This document shows, piece by piece, positions 41,161-50,536 of a DNA stretch of 64,000 bases. The translations under genes and the position numbers were made by a program. The DNA lies in NCBI GenBank assembly GCA_040217575.1, contig JAVJPW010000008.1:1-64000 (forward strand), in the 5' to 3' direction. The first letter of the stretch is position 1; every line of letters begins with the position of its first letter. The notes under the pieces were generated by a model. The model was not told the DNA's origin. It worked only from the letters and a program-made list of their open reading frames with translations, and searched no databases. The stretch is from Pacificispira sp040217575. GTDB taxonomy: Bacteria; Pseudomonadota; Alphaproteobacteria; UBA8366; Aestuariispiraceae.

Positions 41161-42167
41161 ATTCCAACATGCCGCGAACCGCGGACATCCAGACCGATCC
41201 GAAAGACGTGGCGGACCGAATCCGGTCCGGCGACCGACGCGCGCTGGCCCGTGCACTGACATTCGTCGAATCCCGCCGGGCCGACCACCGCGCCTGGGCG
41301 GAAGCCCTGTTGACCGAAATCATGCCGGACACGGGCGGTGCCTACCGGGTCGGCCTGTCCGGCGTTCCGGGTGTCGGTAAATCCACGCTGATCGAAGCCC
41401 TGGGCGACCACGTGACCGAAGCCGGACACCGGATTGCCGTCCTGGCGGTGGACCCGAGTTCGAAACGCAGCGGCGGGTCGATCCTGGGGGACAAGACGCG
41501 CATGGAAACCCTGTCGCGCAACCCGGCGGCCTTCATCCGCCCGTCGCCCGCCGGGGAAACGCTGGGCGGTGTGGCGCGGCGAACCCGCGAAAGCATGCTT
41601 CTGTGCGAAGCGGCGGGGTTCGACATTATCCTGGTAGAAACGGTGGGCGTCGGCCAGTCCGAAACGGCGGTCGCCGCCATGACCGACATTTTTGTCCTGA
41701 TGCTGTTGCCGGCGGGCGGGGACGAACTGCAGGGTATGAAAAAGGGGATCGTCGAACTGGCGGACCTGATCCTGGTGAACAAGGCGGACGGCGACCTGAA
41801 GGACCAGGCGCGCCGCACGGCGGCGGACTATCACGGCGCGTTGCGCCTGCTTGGAAAGCCCAAGCACCGGTCGGAAGTCGGCGTCATGGCCTGTTCCGCC
41901 GCAACCCGGGACGGGGTCGCGGAAATCTGGTCCCGCGCGCAATCCTTCATGGACGAGGCAAAGGACGCAGGCGCCCTGACGCAGCGCCGCGCCGAACAGG
42001 CGAAATCCTGGCTGTGGGAGGAGGCAAGCGCCGCGCTGATCGACGCCCTTCGCGCGGATGACGCCGTAAACGGCATCGTTCAGGACGTGGAAGACGCGGT
42101 CACAACCGGGACCCTGCCGGCGTCGGTCGGGGCGAAACGGCTGGTGGACGCGCTGTTGCGGCGCTAA
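41157..42167 (+). CDS. meaB: Methylmalonyl-CoA mutase-associated GTPase MeaB
   Basis: G3E-type GTPase of 336 residues that guards and reloads the B12 cofactor of methylmalonyl-CoA mutase. Walker A GVPGVGKST at residues 69-77, the AVDPSSKRSGGSILGDKTRM block, ETVGVGQSE switch region and NKAD specificity motif. No mutase gene lies in the window; the enzyme would be encoded elsewhere. The GTG start 41157 overlaps the previous stop; ATG 41169 is an alternative. Its stop interlocks with mgtE (CTAA). Confidence 0.94.
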   Translation: MNSNMPRTADIQTDPKDVADRIRSGDRRALARALTFVESRRADHRAWAEALLTEIMPDTGGAYRVGLSGVPGVGKSTLIEALGDHVTEAGHRIAVLAVDPSSKRSGGSILGDKTRMETLSRNPAAFIRPSPAGETLGGVARRTRESMLLCEAAGFDIILVETVGVGQSETAVAAMTDIFVLMLLPAGGDELQGMKKGIVELADLILVNKADGDLKDQARRTAADYHGALRLLGKPKHRSEVGVMACSAATRDGVAEIWSRAQSFMDEAKDAGALTQRRAEQAKSWLWEEASAALIDALRADDAVNGIVQDVEDAVTTGTLPASVGAKRLVDALLRR

Positions 42168-43567
42168 AGCAGGACCCAGGACGCAAGCCCCAGAAAGACG
42201 AAGAACCCGACCACATCGGTGATCGTGGTCAGAAAGACGGTCGATGCGATGGCCGGATCCTGACCGATCCGGTCGATCAGAAGCGGTATCAGGACACCGG
42301 AAAGTCCGGCCACCATCAGGTTCAGCACCATGGCGGACGCGATGACCGCGCCCAGGATCGGGTCGCTGAACCACAGCCACGCGATCAGCCCCATTATGAT
42401 GGCGAACAGGAACCCGTTGGCACTGCCGACCAGGACTTCCTTGACAAGTATGCGTACGGCATTTCGGGCTGTCAGCTCATTGGTGGCAAGAGCACGTACA
42501 GCCACGGTCAGGGTCTGCGTTCCGGCGTTTCCGCCCATGGACGCGACAATCGGCATCAGGACCGCAAGGGCCACCACCTGGGCCAGCGCGTCTTCGAACA
42601 GGGCAATGACCAGCGACGCGACGATTGCCGTGCCCAGATTGACCAGAAGCCAGGAAAACCGCAGCCTGGTGGTTTCCATGAAGTCAGAATAGAAGTCATC
42701 CTCGCTGACGCCGCCCAGCTTCAGGATGTCGTCTTCGTGTTCTTCGTCCATGACGTCGACAATATCGTCGATGGTCACAACCCCGACCAGGCGGCCGCCG
42801 TCGTCGATCACCGGCGCTTCGACCAGACCGTACTGGCGAAACAGGAACGCCAGGTCTTCCTGATCCATATCGGCGGGCATCAGTTTCGGTTCCGCTTCCA
42901 TAATCGCGGACACCGGCACGACGCGACGCGTACGCAACAGTTTGGACAGCTGCACCAGCCCGACCGGCTTGTGCGTCGGCGACACGACGATCAGGTTATA
43001 GAAATCATCGGGAAGGTCCGTTTCCTCCCCGCGCATGAAATCGATCGTCTGGCCGACGGTCCAGAATTCGGGAATTGTCACCGTTTCCCGCCGCATCAGG
43101 CGGCCGGCGGAATATTCCGGGAAGCTCAGGCTCTGTTCGTAAAGCGCGCGGTCTTCGGCTGGAACGGTGTCCAGGATTTCCCGCTGATCCGCCTCGTCCA
43201 GGTCTTCCAGAAAGTCGATGACATCGTCCGATTCCAGATCGCGGACGATCCCGGCCAGGACTTCGTTCGGCAGTTCGTCGACGATCGATTCCCGGACGGA
43301 ATCGTCGATATAGGAAAAGACGTCGGAATCCAGATCATTGCCCAGCGCATGAACCAGCGACAGGCGTTCTTCATTTGTCAGTCGTTCCAGAAGGTCCGCC
43401 AGGTCCGCCGCGTGAAGCGGCAGCACCAGATTGCGCACGACATCGGACCCCGCCCCTTCGTCCAGGGCGGCCTCGACCGCCTCTACGGTTTCCTCGTTCA
43501 GCCCGTAGAGTTCGTCGAACGCATCGCCGGTGTCTTCCGCTTCCTTGGCGTCTAGCGTCTCTGACAT
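42164..43567 (-). CDS. mgtE: Magnesium transporter MgtE
   Basis: 467 residues. An N-terminal acidic MgtE_N superhelix (LPLHAADLADLLERL, DVIDFLEDLDEADQREIL) is followed by paired CBS domains (TVGQTIDFMRGE and MEAEPKLMPADMDQEDLAFLF) that sense Mg2+, and a five-helix membrane domain from about residue 320 with the pore segment ASMGGNAGTQTLTV. Inner-membrane Mg2+ channel gated by cytosolic Mg2+. It stops in a four-base overlap with meaB. Confidence 0.95.
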   Translation of the reverse strand: MSETLDAKEAEDTGDAFDELYGLNEETVEAVEAALDEGAGSDVVRNLVLPLHAADLADLLERLTNEERLSLVHALGNDLDSDVFSYIDDSVRESIVDELPNEVLAGIVRDLESDDVIDFLEDLDEADQREILDTVPAEDRALYEQSLSFPEYSAGRLMRRETVTIPEFWTVGQTIDFMRGEETDLPDDFYNLIVVSPTHKPVGLVQLSKLLRTRRVVPVSAIMEAEPKLMPADMDQEDLAFLFRQYGLVEAPVIDDGGRLVGVVTIDDIVDVMDEEHEDDILKLGGVSEDDFYSDFMETTRLRFSWLLVNLGTAIVASLVIALFEDALAQVVALAVLMPIVASMGGNAGTQTLTVAVRALATNELTARNAVRILVKEVLVGSANGFLFAIIMGLIAWLWFSDPILGAVIASAMVLNLMVAGLSGVLIPLLIDRIGQDPAIASTVFLTTITDVVGFFVFLGLASWVLL

Positions 43568-43593
43568 GTCCTGATCCGATCCGGAAAGGGTTT

Positions 43594-45867
43594 TTAGCTT
43601 TTCGCGGCGGCTTCCGTCTGTGCATCGACGACCGCAACCGCCGTCATATTGACGATCCCGCGGGCCGTCACCGATGTCGTCAAGATATGGACCGGCCTTC
43701 GTGTCCCGATCATAATCGGGCCGACCGACAGCCCGTCCGCCAGCATCTTGACCGCATTATAGGCGATATTCGCCGCGTCCAGTGTCGGCATGATCAGCAG
43801 ATTCGCCGCGCCTGTCAGTTTGTTGTCCGGCAGCAGGGTCGACCGAAGCACTTCGTCCATCGCCGTATCCGCATGCATTTCGCCTTCGACTTCCAGGTCG
43901 GTCCGCTGCTGCAGGATCTGCACCGCGCGGCGCATCTTGATCGATGTCGGGGAATCCGAGCTGCCGAAATTCGAATGCGACAGGAATGCCAGCTTCGGTT
44001 CGATGCCGAACCGGCGCACCTCGTCCGCCGCCATTTCCGCCATGGCCGCCAGCTCCTCTTCCGACGGGTCGTAGCTGACATGGGTGTCGGCCAGGAAATA
44101 AATCCCCTTGTTCAGCACCAGCATATTCATGGTCGAAAGGTCCAGCGCGCCGTCGCGCACGCCGATGACCCGGCGGACATGCTTCAGATGGTCCCGAAAC
44201 CGCCCGATGGTCCCGCAAATCAGGGCATCCGCCTGACCCAGCCGCACCATTAGGCTGCCGATGACGGTGGTTCGGGTCCGCACCACTTCGCGCGCCAGTT
44301 CGGGCGACACGCCCTGACGGCCGGAAATGTTCAGATATTCGGTCCAGTATTCCTTGTACCGCGGGTCGTCCTCGGGGTCGCACAGTTCGAAATCCTGGTC
44401 GATCTTAAGCCGCAGACCCAGCTTTTCGATCCGGTTTTCGACAACCTTGCGCCGGCCGATCAGGATCGGCTGTGCAATGCCGTCGTCGGCGACGACCTGA
44501 ACCGCCCGCAGGACGCGTTCCTCTTCCCCCTCGGAATAGACGACGCGTTTCGGGTTGGCGATGGCCCGGTCGAACACCGGTTTCATGACCGTTCCCGACC
44601 GATAGACGAAGCTTTCCAGCCGCGCGCGATAGGCTTCGAAATCCTCTATCGGGCGCGCGGCGACGCCGCTTTTCATCGCTGCCTTGGCAACCGCAGGGGC
44701 AATTTCCAGGATCAGCCGCGGGTCGAACGGTTTGGGGATCAGATGGTCCCGCCCGAACCCGCCGGCCCCGCCATAGGCCTTTGCAACGATCTCGGACACC
44801 TCCCGCCGGGCCAGCGCCGCAATGGCCTTCACCGCCGCGACCTTCATTTCCTCATTGATGGTCGATGCGCCGACATCCAGCGCGCCGCGGAAAATGAACG
44901 GGAAACACAGGACGTTGTTCACCTGGTTCGGGTAATCCGACCGACCCGTCGCCACGATGGCGTCGGGCCGCGCTTCCACCGCTTCCTCCGGCAGGATTTC
45001 CGGCGTCGGGTTTGCCAGCGCCAGGATCAGCGGCGCATCGGCCATACGGGCGACCATGTCCGGCTTCAGAACCCCCGGCGCCGACAGCCCCAGAAAGACG
45101 TCCGCACCGTCGATGACATCGCCCAGCGTGCGCTTGTCCGTCGATTTCGCATAGATGCCCTTGTACTGGTCCATCTGCGGGCGGCCTTCATAGACCAGGC
45201 CGTCAATGTCGGTGACCCAGATGTTTTCCCGCTTTGCGCCCATGGCTTCCAGCATGGCAAGACAGGCCAGCGCCGCCGCGCCCGCGCCGGATGCCACAAT
45301 CTTGATGTCTTCGAATTTCTTGCCCACCAGTTCCAGGGCGTTGAAGACGGCGGCGGACACAATGATCGCCGTCCCGTGCTGATCGTCATGGAAGACGGGA
45401 ATGTTCATTTCCTCACGCAGGCGGCGTTCGATTTCGAAACATTCCGGCGCCTTGATGTCTTCCAGATTGATGCCGCCGAAGGTAGGTTCCAGCGCCGCGA
45501 CGACGGTACAGAACCGGTCTACGTCGGTCGCGTCGACTTCGATGTCGAATACGTCGATCCCGGCGAATTTCTTGAACAGGACCGCCTTGCCTTCCATCAC
45601 CGGCTTCGACGCCAGCGGGCCGATGGCACCCAGCCCCAGAACCGCGGTGCCGTTGGATATCACACCGACCAGATTGCCGCGCGCCGTCAGGTTTGCAGCC
45701 TCGTTCGCATCGCGTTCGATTTCACGGCAGGCCGCGGCGACGCCCGGCGAATAGGCCAGGCTCAGGTCGCGCTGGTTCGCCAACGGCTTGGTCGCGACGA
45801 CGCTCAGCTTCCCGGCAGGCGGCAGCCGATGATAATACAGTGCCTCTTGATCGAAGTCCTTCACCAT
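43594..45867 (-). CDS. maeB: NADP-dependent malic enzyme with phosphotransacetylase-like domain
   Basis: 757 residues, the long bacterial MaeB form. N-terminal malic enzyme (YHRLPPAGKLSVVATKPL, SLAYSPGVAAACREIE, FHDDQHGTAIIVSAA, ASGAGAAALACLAML for NADP). From about residue 430 a phosphate acetyltransferase-like domain (RVVYSEGEEERVLRAVQ, GTRRPVHILTTSVTARGIVNM), thought to be regulatory, with acetyl-CoA as an inhibitor. Converts malate to pyruvate plus CO2, making NADPH. GGAGG lies just before ATG 45867. Confidence 0.95.
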   Translation of the reverse strand: MVKDFDQEALYYHRLPPAGKLSVVATKPLANQRDLSLAYSPGVAAACREIERDANEAANLTARGNLVGVISNGTAVLGLGAIGPLASKPVMEGKAVLFKKFAGIDVFDIEVDATDVDRFCTVVAALEPTFGGINLEDIKAPECFEIERRLREEMNIPVFHDDQHGTAIIVSAAVFNALELVGKKFEDIKIVASGAGAAALACLAMLEAMGAKRENIWVTDIDGLVYEGRPQMDQYKGIYAKSTDKRTLGDVIDGADVFLGLSAPGVLKPDMVARMADAPLILALANPTPEILPEEAVEARPDAIVATGRSDYPNQVNNVLCFPFIFRGALDVGASTINEEMKVAAVKAIAALARREVSEIVAKAYGGAGGFGRDHLIPKPFDPRLILEIAPAVAKAAMKSGVAARPIEDFEAYRARLESFVYRSGTVMKPVFDRAIANPKRVVYSEGEEERVLRAVQVVADDGIAQPILIGRRKVVENRIEKLGLRLKIDQDFELCDPEDDPRYKEYWTEYLNISGRQGVSPELAREVVRTRTTVIGSLMVRLGQADALICGTIGRFRDHLKHVRRVIGVRDGALDLSTMNMLVLNKGIYFLADTHVSYDPSEEELAAMAEMAADEVRRFGIEPKLAFLSHSNFGSSDSPTSIKMRRAVQILQQRTDLEVEGEMHADTAMDEVLRSTLLPDNKLTGAANLLIMPTLDAANIAYNAVKMLADGLSVGPIMIGTRRPVHILTTSVTARGIVNMTAVAVVDAQTEAAAKS

Positions 45868-46029
45868 CGCCGCCCTCCGTAAAATATGCCGCCATTGTGA
45901 CCGACTGCCCCTGTGCCCCTATCCGGGACCGGGGTGGTCCGGACGGCATAGTATCGGATTTTGTCATCCGGAAAAGGCGGCTGACGATGCCGGATGGACG
46001 CCCCCCGCGACGCGCGAGGGACGGTCGCG

Positions 46030-46461
46030 CTATTCCGCCCGAAGCGTCGCCAGATAGGCGGCGACATCGCGCCGGTCCTGTTCATCGCGCAGCCGGAAGG
46101 TCATGCGGGTACGGCCGGTCGGGGTACCGCCGTTCCGGGCGACATAGTCTTCCAGAAAGTCCTGCGCATTCGGCAGGTATTCCACGACCAGCTCCTCCGT
46201 CCAGACCAGTCCGGCATCGGTCGCCGCGGCGCTCAGATCGGAATAGTTGAACCCTTCGACAGTGCCGGCGGCACGCCCGATCACACCGAAAAGGTTCGGC
46301 CCGACCTTGTTCCGGTCCCCCTGTTCGAATGTGTGACAGGACCCGCACCGCCGTTCCGCAACCGCCTGACCGTTTTCGGGATCGCCGTCCGCAAGGGCAC
46401 CGCCCGCGGAAAACATGACCGCAACGCCCAACGCCATACCCATAAATTGGTGGTTCTTCAT
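46030..46461 (-). CDS. Periplasmic class I cytochrome c
   Basis: 143 residues. Signal peptide (MKNHQFMGMALGVAVMFSAGGALA) then a single heme site CGSCH with proximal His, KVGPNLFGVIGR as in mitochondrial-type cytochrome c, and a methionine in TRMTFRL as the likely sixth ligand. Carries electrons in the periplasm, possibly to a terminal oxidase. ATG 46461 preferred because GGAG sits nine bases upstream; two earlier in-frame ATGs would put a charged stretch before the signal. Confidence 0.9.
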   Translation of the reverse strand: MKNHQFMGMALGVAVMFSAGGALADGDPENGQAVAERRCGSCHTFEQGDRNKVGPNLFGVIGRAAGTVEGFNYSDLSAAATDAGLVWTEELVVEYLPNAQDFLEDYVARNGGTPTGRTRMTFRLRDEQDRRDVAAYLATLRAE

Positions 46462-46656
46462 TTCATACCGCTCCATGAATTCGAATGTCACCCGCCCTAG
46501 GATATTGTTCTACGAACTGCGGCGTCCACCGGATGATTTGGGACGAATTGCCTCACGAATCCGGATGGCGCGCCCGGCCGCCGCGGGCTGGTCCAATCCG
46601 GCACCGTGCACTAATCTTATGCCATAACAGTCAATCAATCCGTGGGAGGAACCGGG

Positions 46657-47166
46657 ATGACATACAGCCTGGAGGCACTGGCCGATGACTGCCGCAATGC
46701 ATTGCGGGACGGCGAATCCGATGCCGCCCTGGAACAGGTGCGGCAATGCGTCGAACGGGCGCTGAAGGATTCGGAGTTCCTGAACACGCATATCCTGAAC
46801 CGGCCGACCCAGCCGGAACGCAATGTGATCTATGAAGACCCGACCCTTGGCTTTTGCGTCTGCGCCCACGTCTATGGCACCGCCAAACCGGGCGACCCGC
46901 ACGACCATGGGCCGACCTGGGCCATCTATGGCCAGGCGGAGGGGGAAACGGAAATGACCGACTGGCGCGTGGTCGAACCCGCGTCGGACGAAAGTCCGGC
47001 ACGCGTCGAAAAGACCAGGACCTATACCCTGCGCCCTGGCGATGCGCATACCTATGCCACCGGCGCCATTCACGCGCCCATCCGCTACGGGGCGACGCGC
47101 CTTTTGCGGATCGAAGGGACAAACACCGACAGGGTCCAACGCACGCCGATGGTTGCGGCGGACTGA
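46657..47166 (+). CDS. Cupin-fold protein, cysteine-dioxygenase-like
   Basis: 169 residues. Cupin motif 1 is seen as GDPHDHGPTWAIYGQAEGETEM, with two histidines and a distal acidic residue, and motif 2 around RPGDAHTYATGAIHAPIRYG. The H-D-H arrangement followed by W and Y-G recalls the thiol-dioxygenase branch, but family membership is not certain. Non-heme iron is expected to bind. A strong GGGAGGA site precedes ATG 46657. The VOC protein gene follows by 27 bases, and both proteins could act on the same small molecule. Confidence 0.7.
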   Translation: MTYSLEALADDCRNALRDGESDAALEQVRQCVERALKDSEFLNTHILNRPTQPERNVIYEDPTLGFCVCAHVYGTAKPGDPHDHGPTWAIYGQAEGETEMTDWRVVEPASDESPARVEKTRTYTLRPGDAHTYATGAIHAPIRYGATRLLRIEGTNTDRVQRTPMVAAD

Positions 47167-47193
47167 CATGAACCGGAAATCAGGGGAATGACC

Positions 47194-47682
47194 GTGATCC
47201 AAGGACTTCACCACAACGCGTACCGTTGCCGCGATGCCGAGGAAACCCGAGCCTTCTACGAGGATTTCCTGGGCCTGAAACTGGTCCATGCGTTCGAAAT
47301 TCACGAAACGAAAACCGGCCGGGACACCCGCGTCTTGCACCTGTTCTTCCAGATGGACGACGGGTCCTGCCTTGCTTTTTTCGAAGCGCCGGACAATCCG
47401 TTCGAATTCAAGAAGCAGCATGATTATGACCTGCATATCGCGCTTCAGGTCACCCGCGACGACATGATGGCAATGTTCGAAAAGGGAAAGGCCGCGGGCA
47501 TCGAAACACGCGGCGTCGCCAACCATCATTTCATTGAATCGATCTATTTCCGCGACCCGAACGGCTATGTCATCGAACTGACGGCGCCGACGCCGGAGGC
47601 ACCGGACATCCTGGCGAAGGCAAAGGGGGAAGCGCGCGGCGTCGTCGACAACTGGCAGGCAACGAAACCGTCGGCGGTTTGA
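47194..47682 (+). CDS. VOC-family (glyoxalase/dioxygenase-fold) protein
   Basis: 162 residues. GLHHNAYRCRDAEETRAFYEDFLGLKLVHAFE carries the first metal histidine, DLHIALQV the second, and FRDPNGYVIELT the metal glutamate. This is the ordinary VOC fold, with a substrate that cannot be predicted. An ATG at 47188 directly abuts AGGGGA, too close to be used, whereas GTG 47194 has ideal spacing, so I place the start there. Cupin and VOC genes are adjacent and co-directional. Confidence 0.82.
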   Translation: MIQGLHHNAYRCRDAEETRAFYEDFLGLKLVHAFEIHETKTGRDTRVLHLFFQMDDGSCLAFFEAPDNPFEFKKQHDYDLHIALQVTRDDMMAMFEKGKAAGIETRGVANHHFIESIYFRDPNGYVIELTAPTPEAPDILAKAKGEARGVVDNWQATKPSAV

Positions 47683-47702
47683 ACCCGACCCTTATTGGCT
47701 GG

Positions 47703-48152
47703 TTATCCGCCCGGCACCGCATCCCCGGAAAAGAATGCCTGAAATGCCTTCGCTCGCGCGTCGGGGGAACTTGCCTTTTCGAAATGCCGCAACAAGTCGG
47801 ACATGCTCACGACGCCTTGTATTCGGCCGTCTTCGGCAACGGGCATGTGGCGAAATTTTCCTTTGGTCATGCGATCGAACACCTGATGGGGATCGTCATT
47901 CCGCGAACAGGTCTGGACCGACCGCGTTGCAATTCCGGAAACGGACCGCGAATCGAACCCATCGTTGCCTGCGGCGACATCACGCACGATATCGCGTTCA
48001 GAAATAACGCCGTGCAAACTGCCATCCGAATTCAAGATCAGCAGAAAGCCAATCCTCCTGTCCGCCATGATCTTGGCCGCAGCAGCGATGGAGGTATCCG
48101 GCTCTACGGAGAGTGGGTCCGAGTGATTTTCCAATATTTCAGAAAGGCTCAT
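47703..48152 (-). CDS. Tandem CBS-domain protein
   Basis: 149 residues consisting of two CBS motifs: DTSIAAAAKIMADRRIGFLLILNSDGSLHGVISERDIVRDVA and, in the second half, QVFDRMTKGKFRHMPVAEDGRIQGVVSMSDLLRHF, each read over blocks. Stand-alone CBS pairs bind adenine nucleotides and regulate partner proteins. No partner gene is adjacent. The start ATG 48152 follows an AGGGGAAT ribosome site. Codon use is slightly less GC-rich than neighbouring genes. Confidence 0.88.
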   Translation of the reverse strand: MSLSEILENHSDPLSVEPDTSIAAAAKIMADRRIGFLLILNSDGSLHGVISERDIVRDVAAGNDGFDSRSVSGIATRSVQTCSRNDDPHQVFDRMTKGKFRHMPVAEDGRIQGVVSMSDLLRHFEKASSPDARAKAFQAFFSGDAVPGG

Positions 48153-48234
48153 TAAATTCCCCTTTCGGCAACTGGCCCCGCCGCTGGAAAGCCTAGATGA
48201 AAAGAAGCGTCCGTCGCAAGGCGGCAGTTTGCGG

Positions 48235-48990
48235 TCAGCTGTTGCGGTGTGCGTTGTGGCGTCCGGCGACCGCCGGGCCCATCGACGGGACCGGCACCAG
48301 CCGCGGGCGGAACGCCAGCCTGCGGGCCGGGGTTCCGGCATAGACCTGTTTCTGTGCTTCCACGAACAGGGCGCCACCCAGGCGCGGAACCCAGCGGCGG
48401 CCCAGCCGTTCCAGTGTCGGCGCCATGCGCAGGATCAGTTCCGATTCGCTGGGCGGCATGTAAAGGCCGCGCGTGATCGATACCGGTTCGAACAGCGCAT
48501 CCTTCAGCAGTTTTTCCATCTGCGCCTTGCTGAACGGTTTGCCGTGACCGAACGGCGTGCGTTCCGTGCGCGACCAGATCCCGCGGCGCGCCGGCACGAC
48601 CGCCAGCAGAAGCCCGTGCCCGCTCAACACCCGCCAGCATTCGCGCATCATCGCGCGCAGATGTTCGGCATTTTCGACCGCATGGACCAGAAGCAGCCGA
48701 TCCACCGACATGTCCTCCAGCGGCAGCGACACCTCATCCGTCAGGGCGACCCGGCTGGGTGCGCCGCGCGGCCAGTGGGTCACCCCCTGATGGGCCGGCA
48801 TCAGCGCGACGACGCGGGCCGCCTCGTCGGTGAACTGGTCCAGGTACGGCGTCGCATAACCGATTCCCACCACGGTCAGGCCATGGGCGTTCGGCCAGTG
48901 CCGACGGATTTCCGTACGCACATAGTCCCGCGCCGTCTGCCCCAGGCGGCCACGGTAGAACCGGTTGAAATCGACGACATCGCTCCACAT
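48235..48990 (-). CDS. SAM-dependent methyltransferase next to gloB
   Basis: 251 residues. LTVVGIGYATPYLDQF is motif I, and DRLLLVHAVENAEHLRAMMRECWRVLSGHGLLLAVVP, in blocks, is the motif IV-VI region of Methyltransf_11. WSRTERTPFGHGKPFSKAQMEKLL follows. The C-terminus is basic. This methyltransferase divergent from gloB is a conserved pairing in alphaproteobacteria; the substrate is unknown. ATG 48990 gives the family N-terminus; upstream extension is not conserved. Confidence 0.87.
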   Translation of the reverse strand: MWSDVVDFNRFYRGRLGQTARDYVRTEIRRHWPNAHGLTVVGIGYATPYLDQFTDEAARVVALMPAHQGVTHWPRGAPSRVALTDEVSLPLEDMSVDRLLLVHAVENAEHLRAMMRECWRVLSGHGLLLAVVPARRGIWSRTERTPFGHGKPFSKAQMEKLLKDALFEPVSITRGLYMPPSESELILRMAPTLERLGRRWVPRLGGALFVEAQKQVYAGTPARRLAFRPRLVPVPSMGPAVAGRHNAHRNS

Positions 48991-49100
48991 GGCGGCAATT
49001 CTAGCATGCGCGCGGCGACAACGCATGCCTTGCCGAACGGGACCAATGACCCTAGTTCTAGGGTCAGCAAGTTTTTCCGCTGACAAGTAAGGTGGGGCCC

Positions 49101-49865
49101 GTGCTCGACATCCGGCAAATTCCCGTGCTCAACGACAATTATGTCTATCTGGTGCGCGAAACCGTCTCCGGCGCGACCGCCGTGGTCGACCCTGCGGTCG
49201 CAAAACCGATCCTTCAGGAAGCGGACCGGCTGGGTTGGAAGATCACCCATATCCTGAACACCCACCATCACGGCGACCATGTCGGCGGCAACCGGGAAAT
49301 CCAGGCGGCGACCGAGTGCGAAATTGTCGGTCCGCGCGCCGACCGGGCACGCATTCCCGGTATCCAGACCGAAGTGGGCGACGGTGACAGCTATCAATTC
49401 GGCGACGCGGCCGCCACGGTCTTCGATGTGCCGGGCCACACCCGCGGGCACATCGCCTATTGGTTCGCCGACGATGATGCGCTGTTCTGCGGCGACACAC
49501 TGTTCGCATTGGGCTGCGGGCGGGTGTTCGAAGGAACCCATCCCCAGATGTGGGCCAGCCTCAGGAAACTGCGCGACCTGCCCGACAGCACGCGGGTTTT
49601 CTGCGCCCATGAATATACGCAGGCCAACGCCCGTTTCGCACTGAGCGTCGAAGGCGGCAACCCGGATCTGGTCGCCCGGGCGCGCGAAATCGACGAAGCC
49701 CGCGCCCGGAACGAACCGACCGTGCCGTCGCTTCTGGGGACGGAAAAGCGCACGAACCCGTTCCTGCGTGCGGATGTGCCGGATCTGGCTGCGTCGCTGG
49801 GGCTTCCGGGCGCCGATCCGGACGCCGTTTTTTCCGAGGTCCGGACGCGCAAAGATAATTTCTAA
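49101..49865 (+). CDS. gloB: Hydroxyacylglutathione hydrolase (glyoxalase II)
   Basis: 254 residues. Metallo-beta-lactamase fold with THHHGDHVGG as the binuclear Zn site, PGHTRGHIAYW, FCGDTLFALGCGRVFEGT and CAHEYTQANARFAL. The C-terminal helical domain carries the glutathione-binding LGTEKRTNPFLR. Hydrolyses S-lactoylglutathione in methylglyoxal detoxification. Two possible GTG starts: 49101 has AAGG nine bases upstream and is preferred to 49092. Divergent from the methyltransferase gene. Confidence 0.94.
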   Translation: MLDIRQIPVLNDNYVYLVRETVSGATAVVDPAVAKPILQEADRLGWKITHILNTHHHGDHVGGNREIQAATECEIVGPRADRARIPGIQTEVGDGDSYQFGDAAATVFDVPGHTRGHIAYWFADDDALFCGDTLFALGCGRVFEGTHPQMWASLRKLRDLPDSTRVFCAHEYTQANARFALSVEGGNPDLVARAREIDEARARNEPTVPSLLGTEKRTNPFLRADVPDLAASLGLPGADPDAVFSEVRTRKDNF

Positions 49866-49926
49866 GACGCGATTTCTGGGCTAGCGTTTTTTGGTCCGTG
49901 ACGTCATGAGCAAAGGATTGATGGCG

Positions 49927-50535
49927 ATGCGCCTGCTTTTTAACGATGCTTCCCCCTATGCCCGGAAATGCGCCGTGGTCGCCCATGAAAAAGGGCTGGC
50001 CGATCAGGTCGAAATCGACCGGATCATGATCTACGAACGCGAAATCCGGGACAAGAACCCGCTGAACAAGATTCCCTGTCTGATCCTGGACGACGATACC
50101 GGCCTGTTCGACAGTTTCGTCATCTGCGACTATCTGGACCGGATCGGGACCGGCCCGAAACTGATTCCTGCGGACGGTGAGGCACGCACCAGGGTCCTGC
50201 GCACCCATGCGATCGGCCAGGGGCTGACGGATGCGGCACTGATCCTGCGCACGCAGGTCATGCGCGACGCAAAGCTGGATACCCCCCTGCCGAAAGACTG
50301 GTACATCGAACGCCAGTGGGATGCGATCAAGGCAAGCTGCAAGACGGTGGACAAGGAAATCGCCTCCCTTCACGGCGATATCGACCTGGGTCAGATTTCG
50401 ATTGCCACGGGGCTTGGCTATCTGGACCTGCGGTTCCCGGATTCCGCCTGGCGTCAGCACGCCCCCAAACTGGCGGACTGGTACACGGAATTCGTCAAAC
50501 GCCCGTCGATGCAGGCGACCGCGCCGCAGGGGTGA
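49927..50535 (+). CDS. Glutathione S-transferase family protein
   Basis: 202 residues. N-terminal thioredoxin-like domain MRLLFNDASPYARKCAVVAHEKG with the S-P-Y active-site turn, KIPCLILDDDTGLFDSFVICDYLD binding gamma-glutamyl, then the helical C-domain. Of several ATGs, 49927 has AGGA nine bases upstream and the GST start sequence. It follows gloB by 61 bases on the same strand, so glutathione-linked detoxification genes are grouped. Substrate unknown. Confidence 0.88.
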   Translation: MRLLFNDASPYARKCAVVAHEKGLADQVEIDRIMIYEREIRDKNPLNKIPCLILDDDTGLFDSFVICDYLDRIGTGPKLIPADGEARTRVLRTHAIGQGLTDAALILRTQVMRDAKLDTPLPKDWYIERQWDAIKASCKTVDKEIASLHGDIDLGQISIATGLGYLDLRFPDSAWRQHAPKLADWYTEFVKRPSMQATAPQG

Positions 50536-50536
50536 C

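Noticed and set aside
43594..45867. A fusion oddity: malic enzyme joined to phosphotransacetylase
   Set aside because: The long two-domain MaeB is the common bacterial form.
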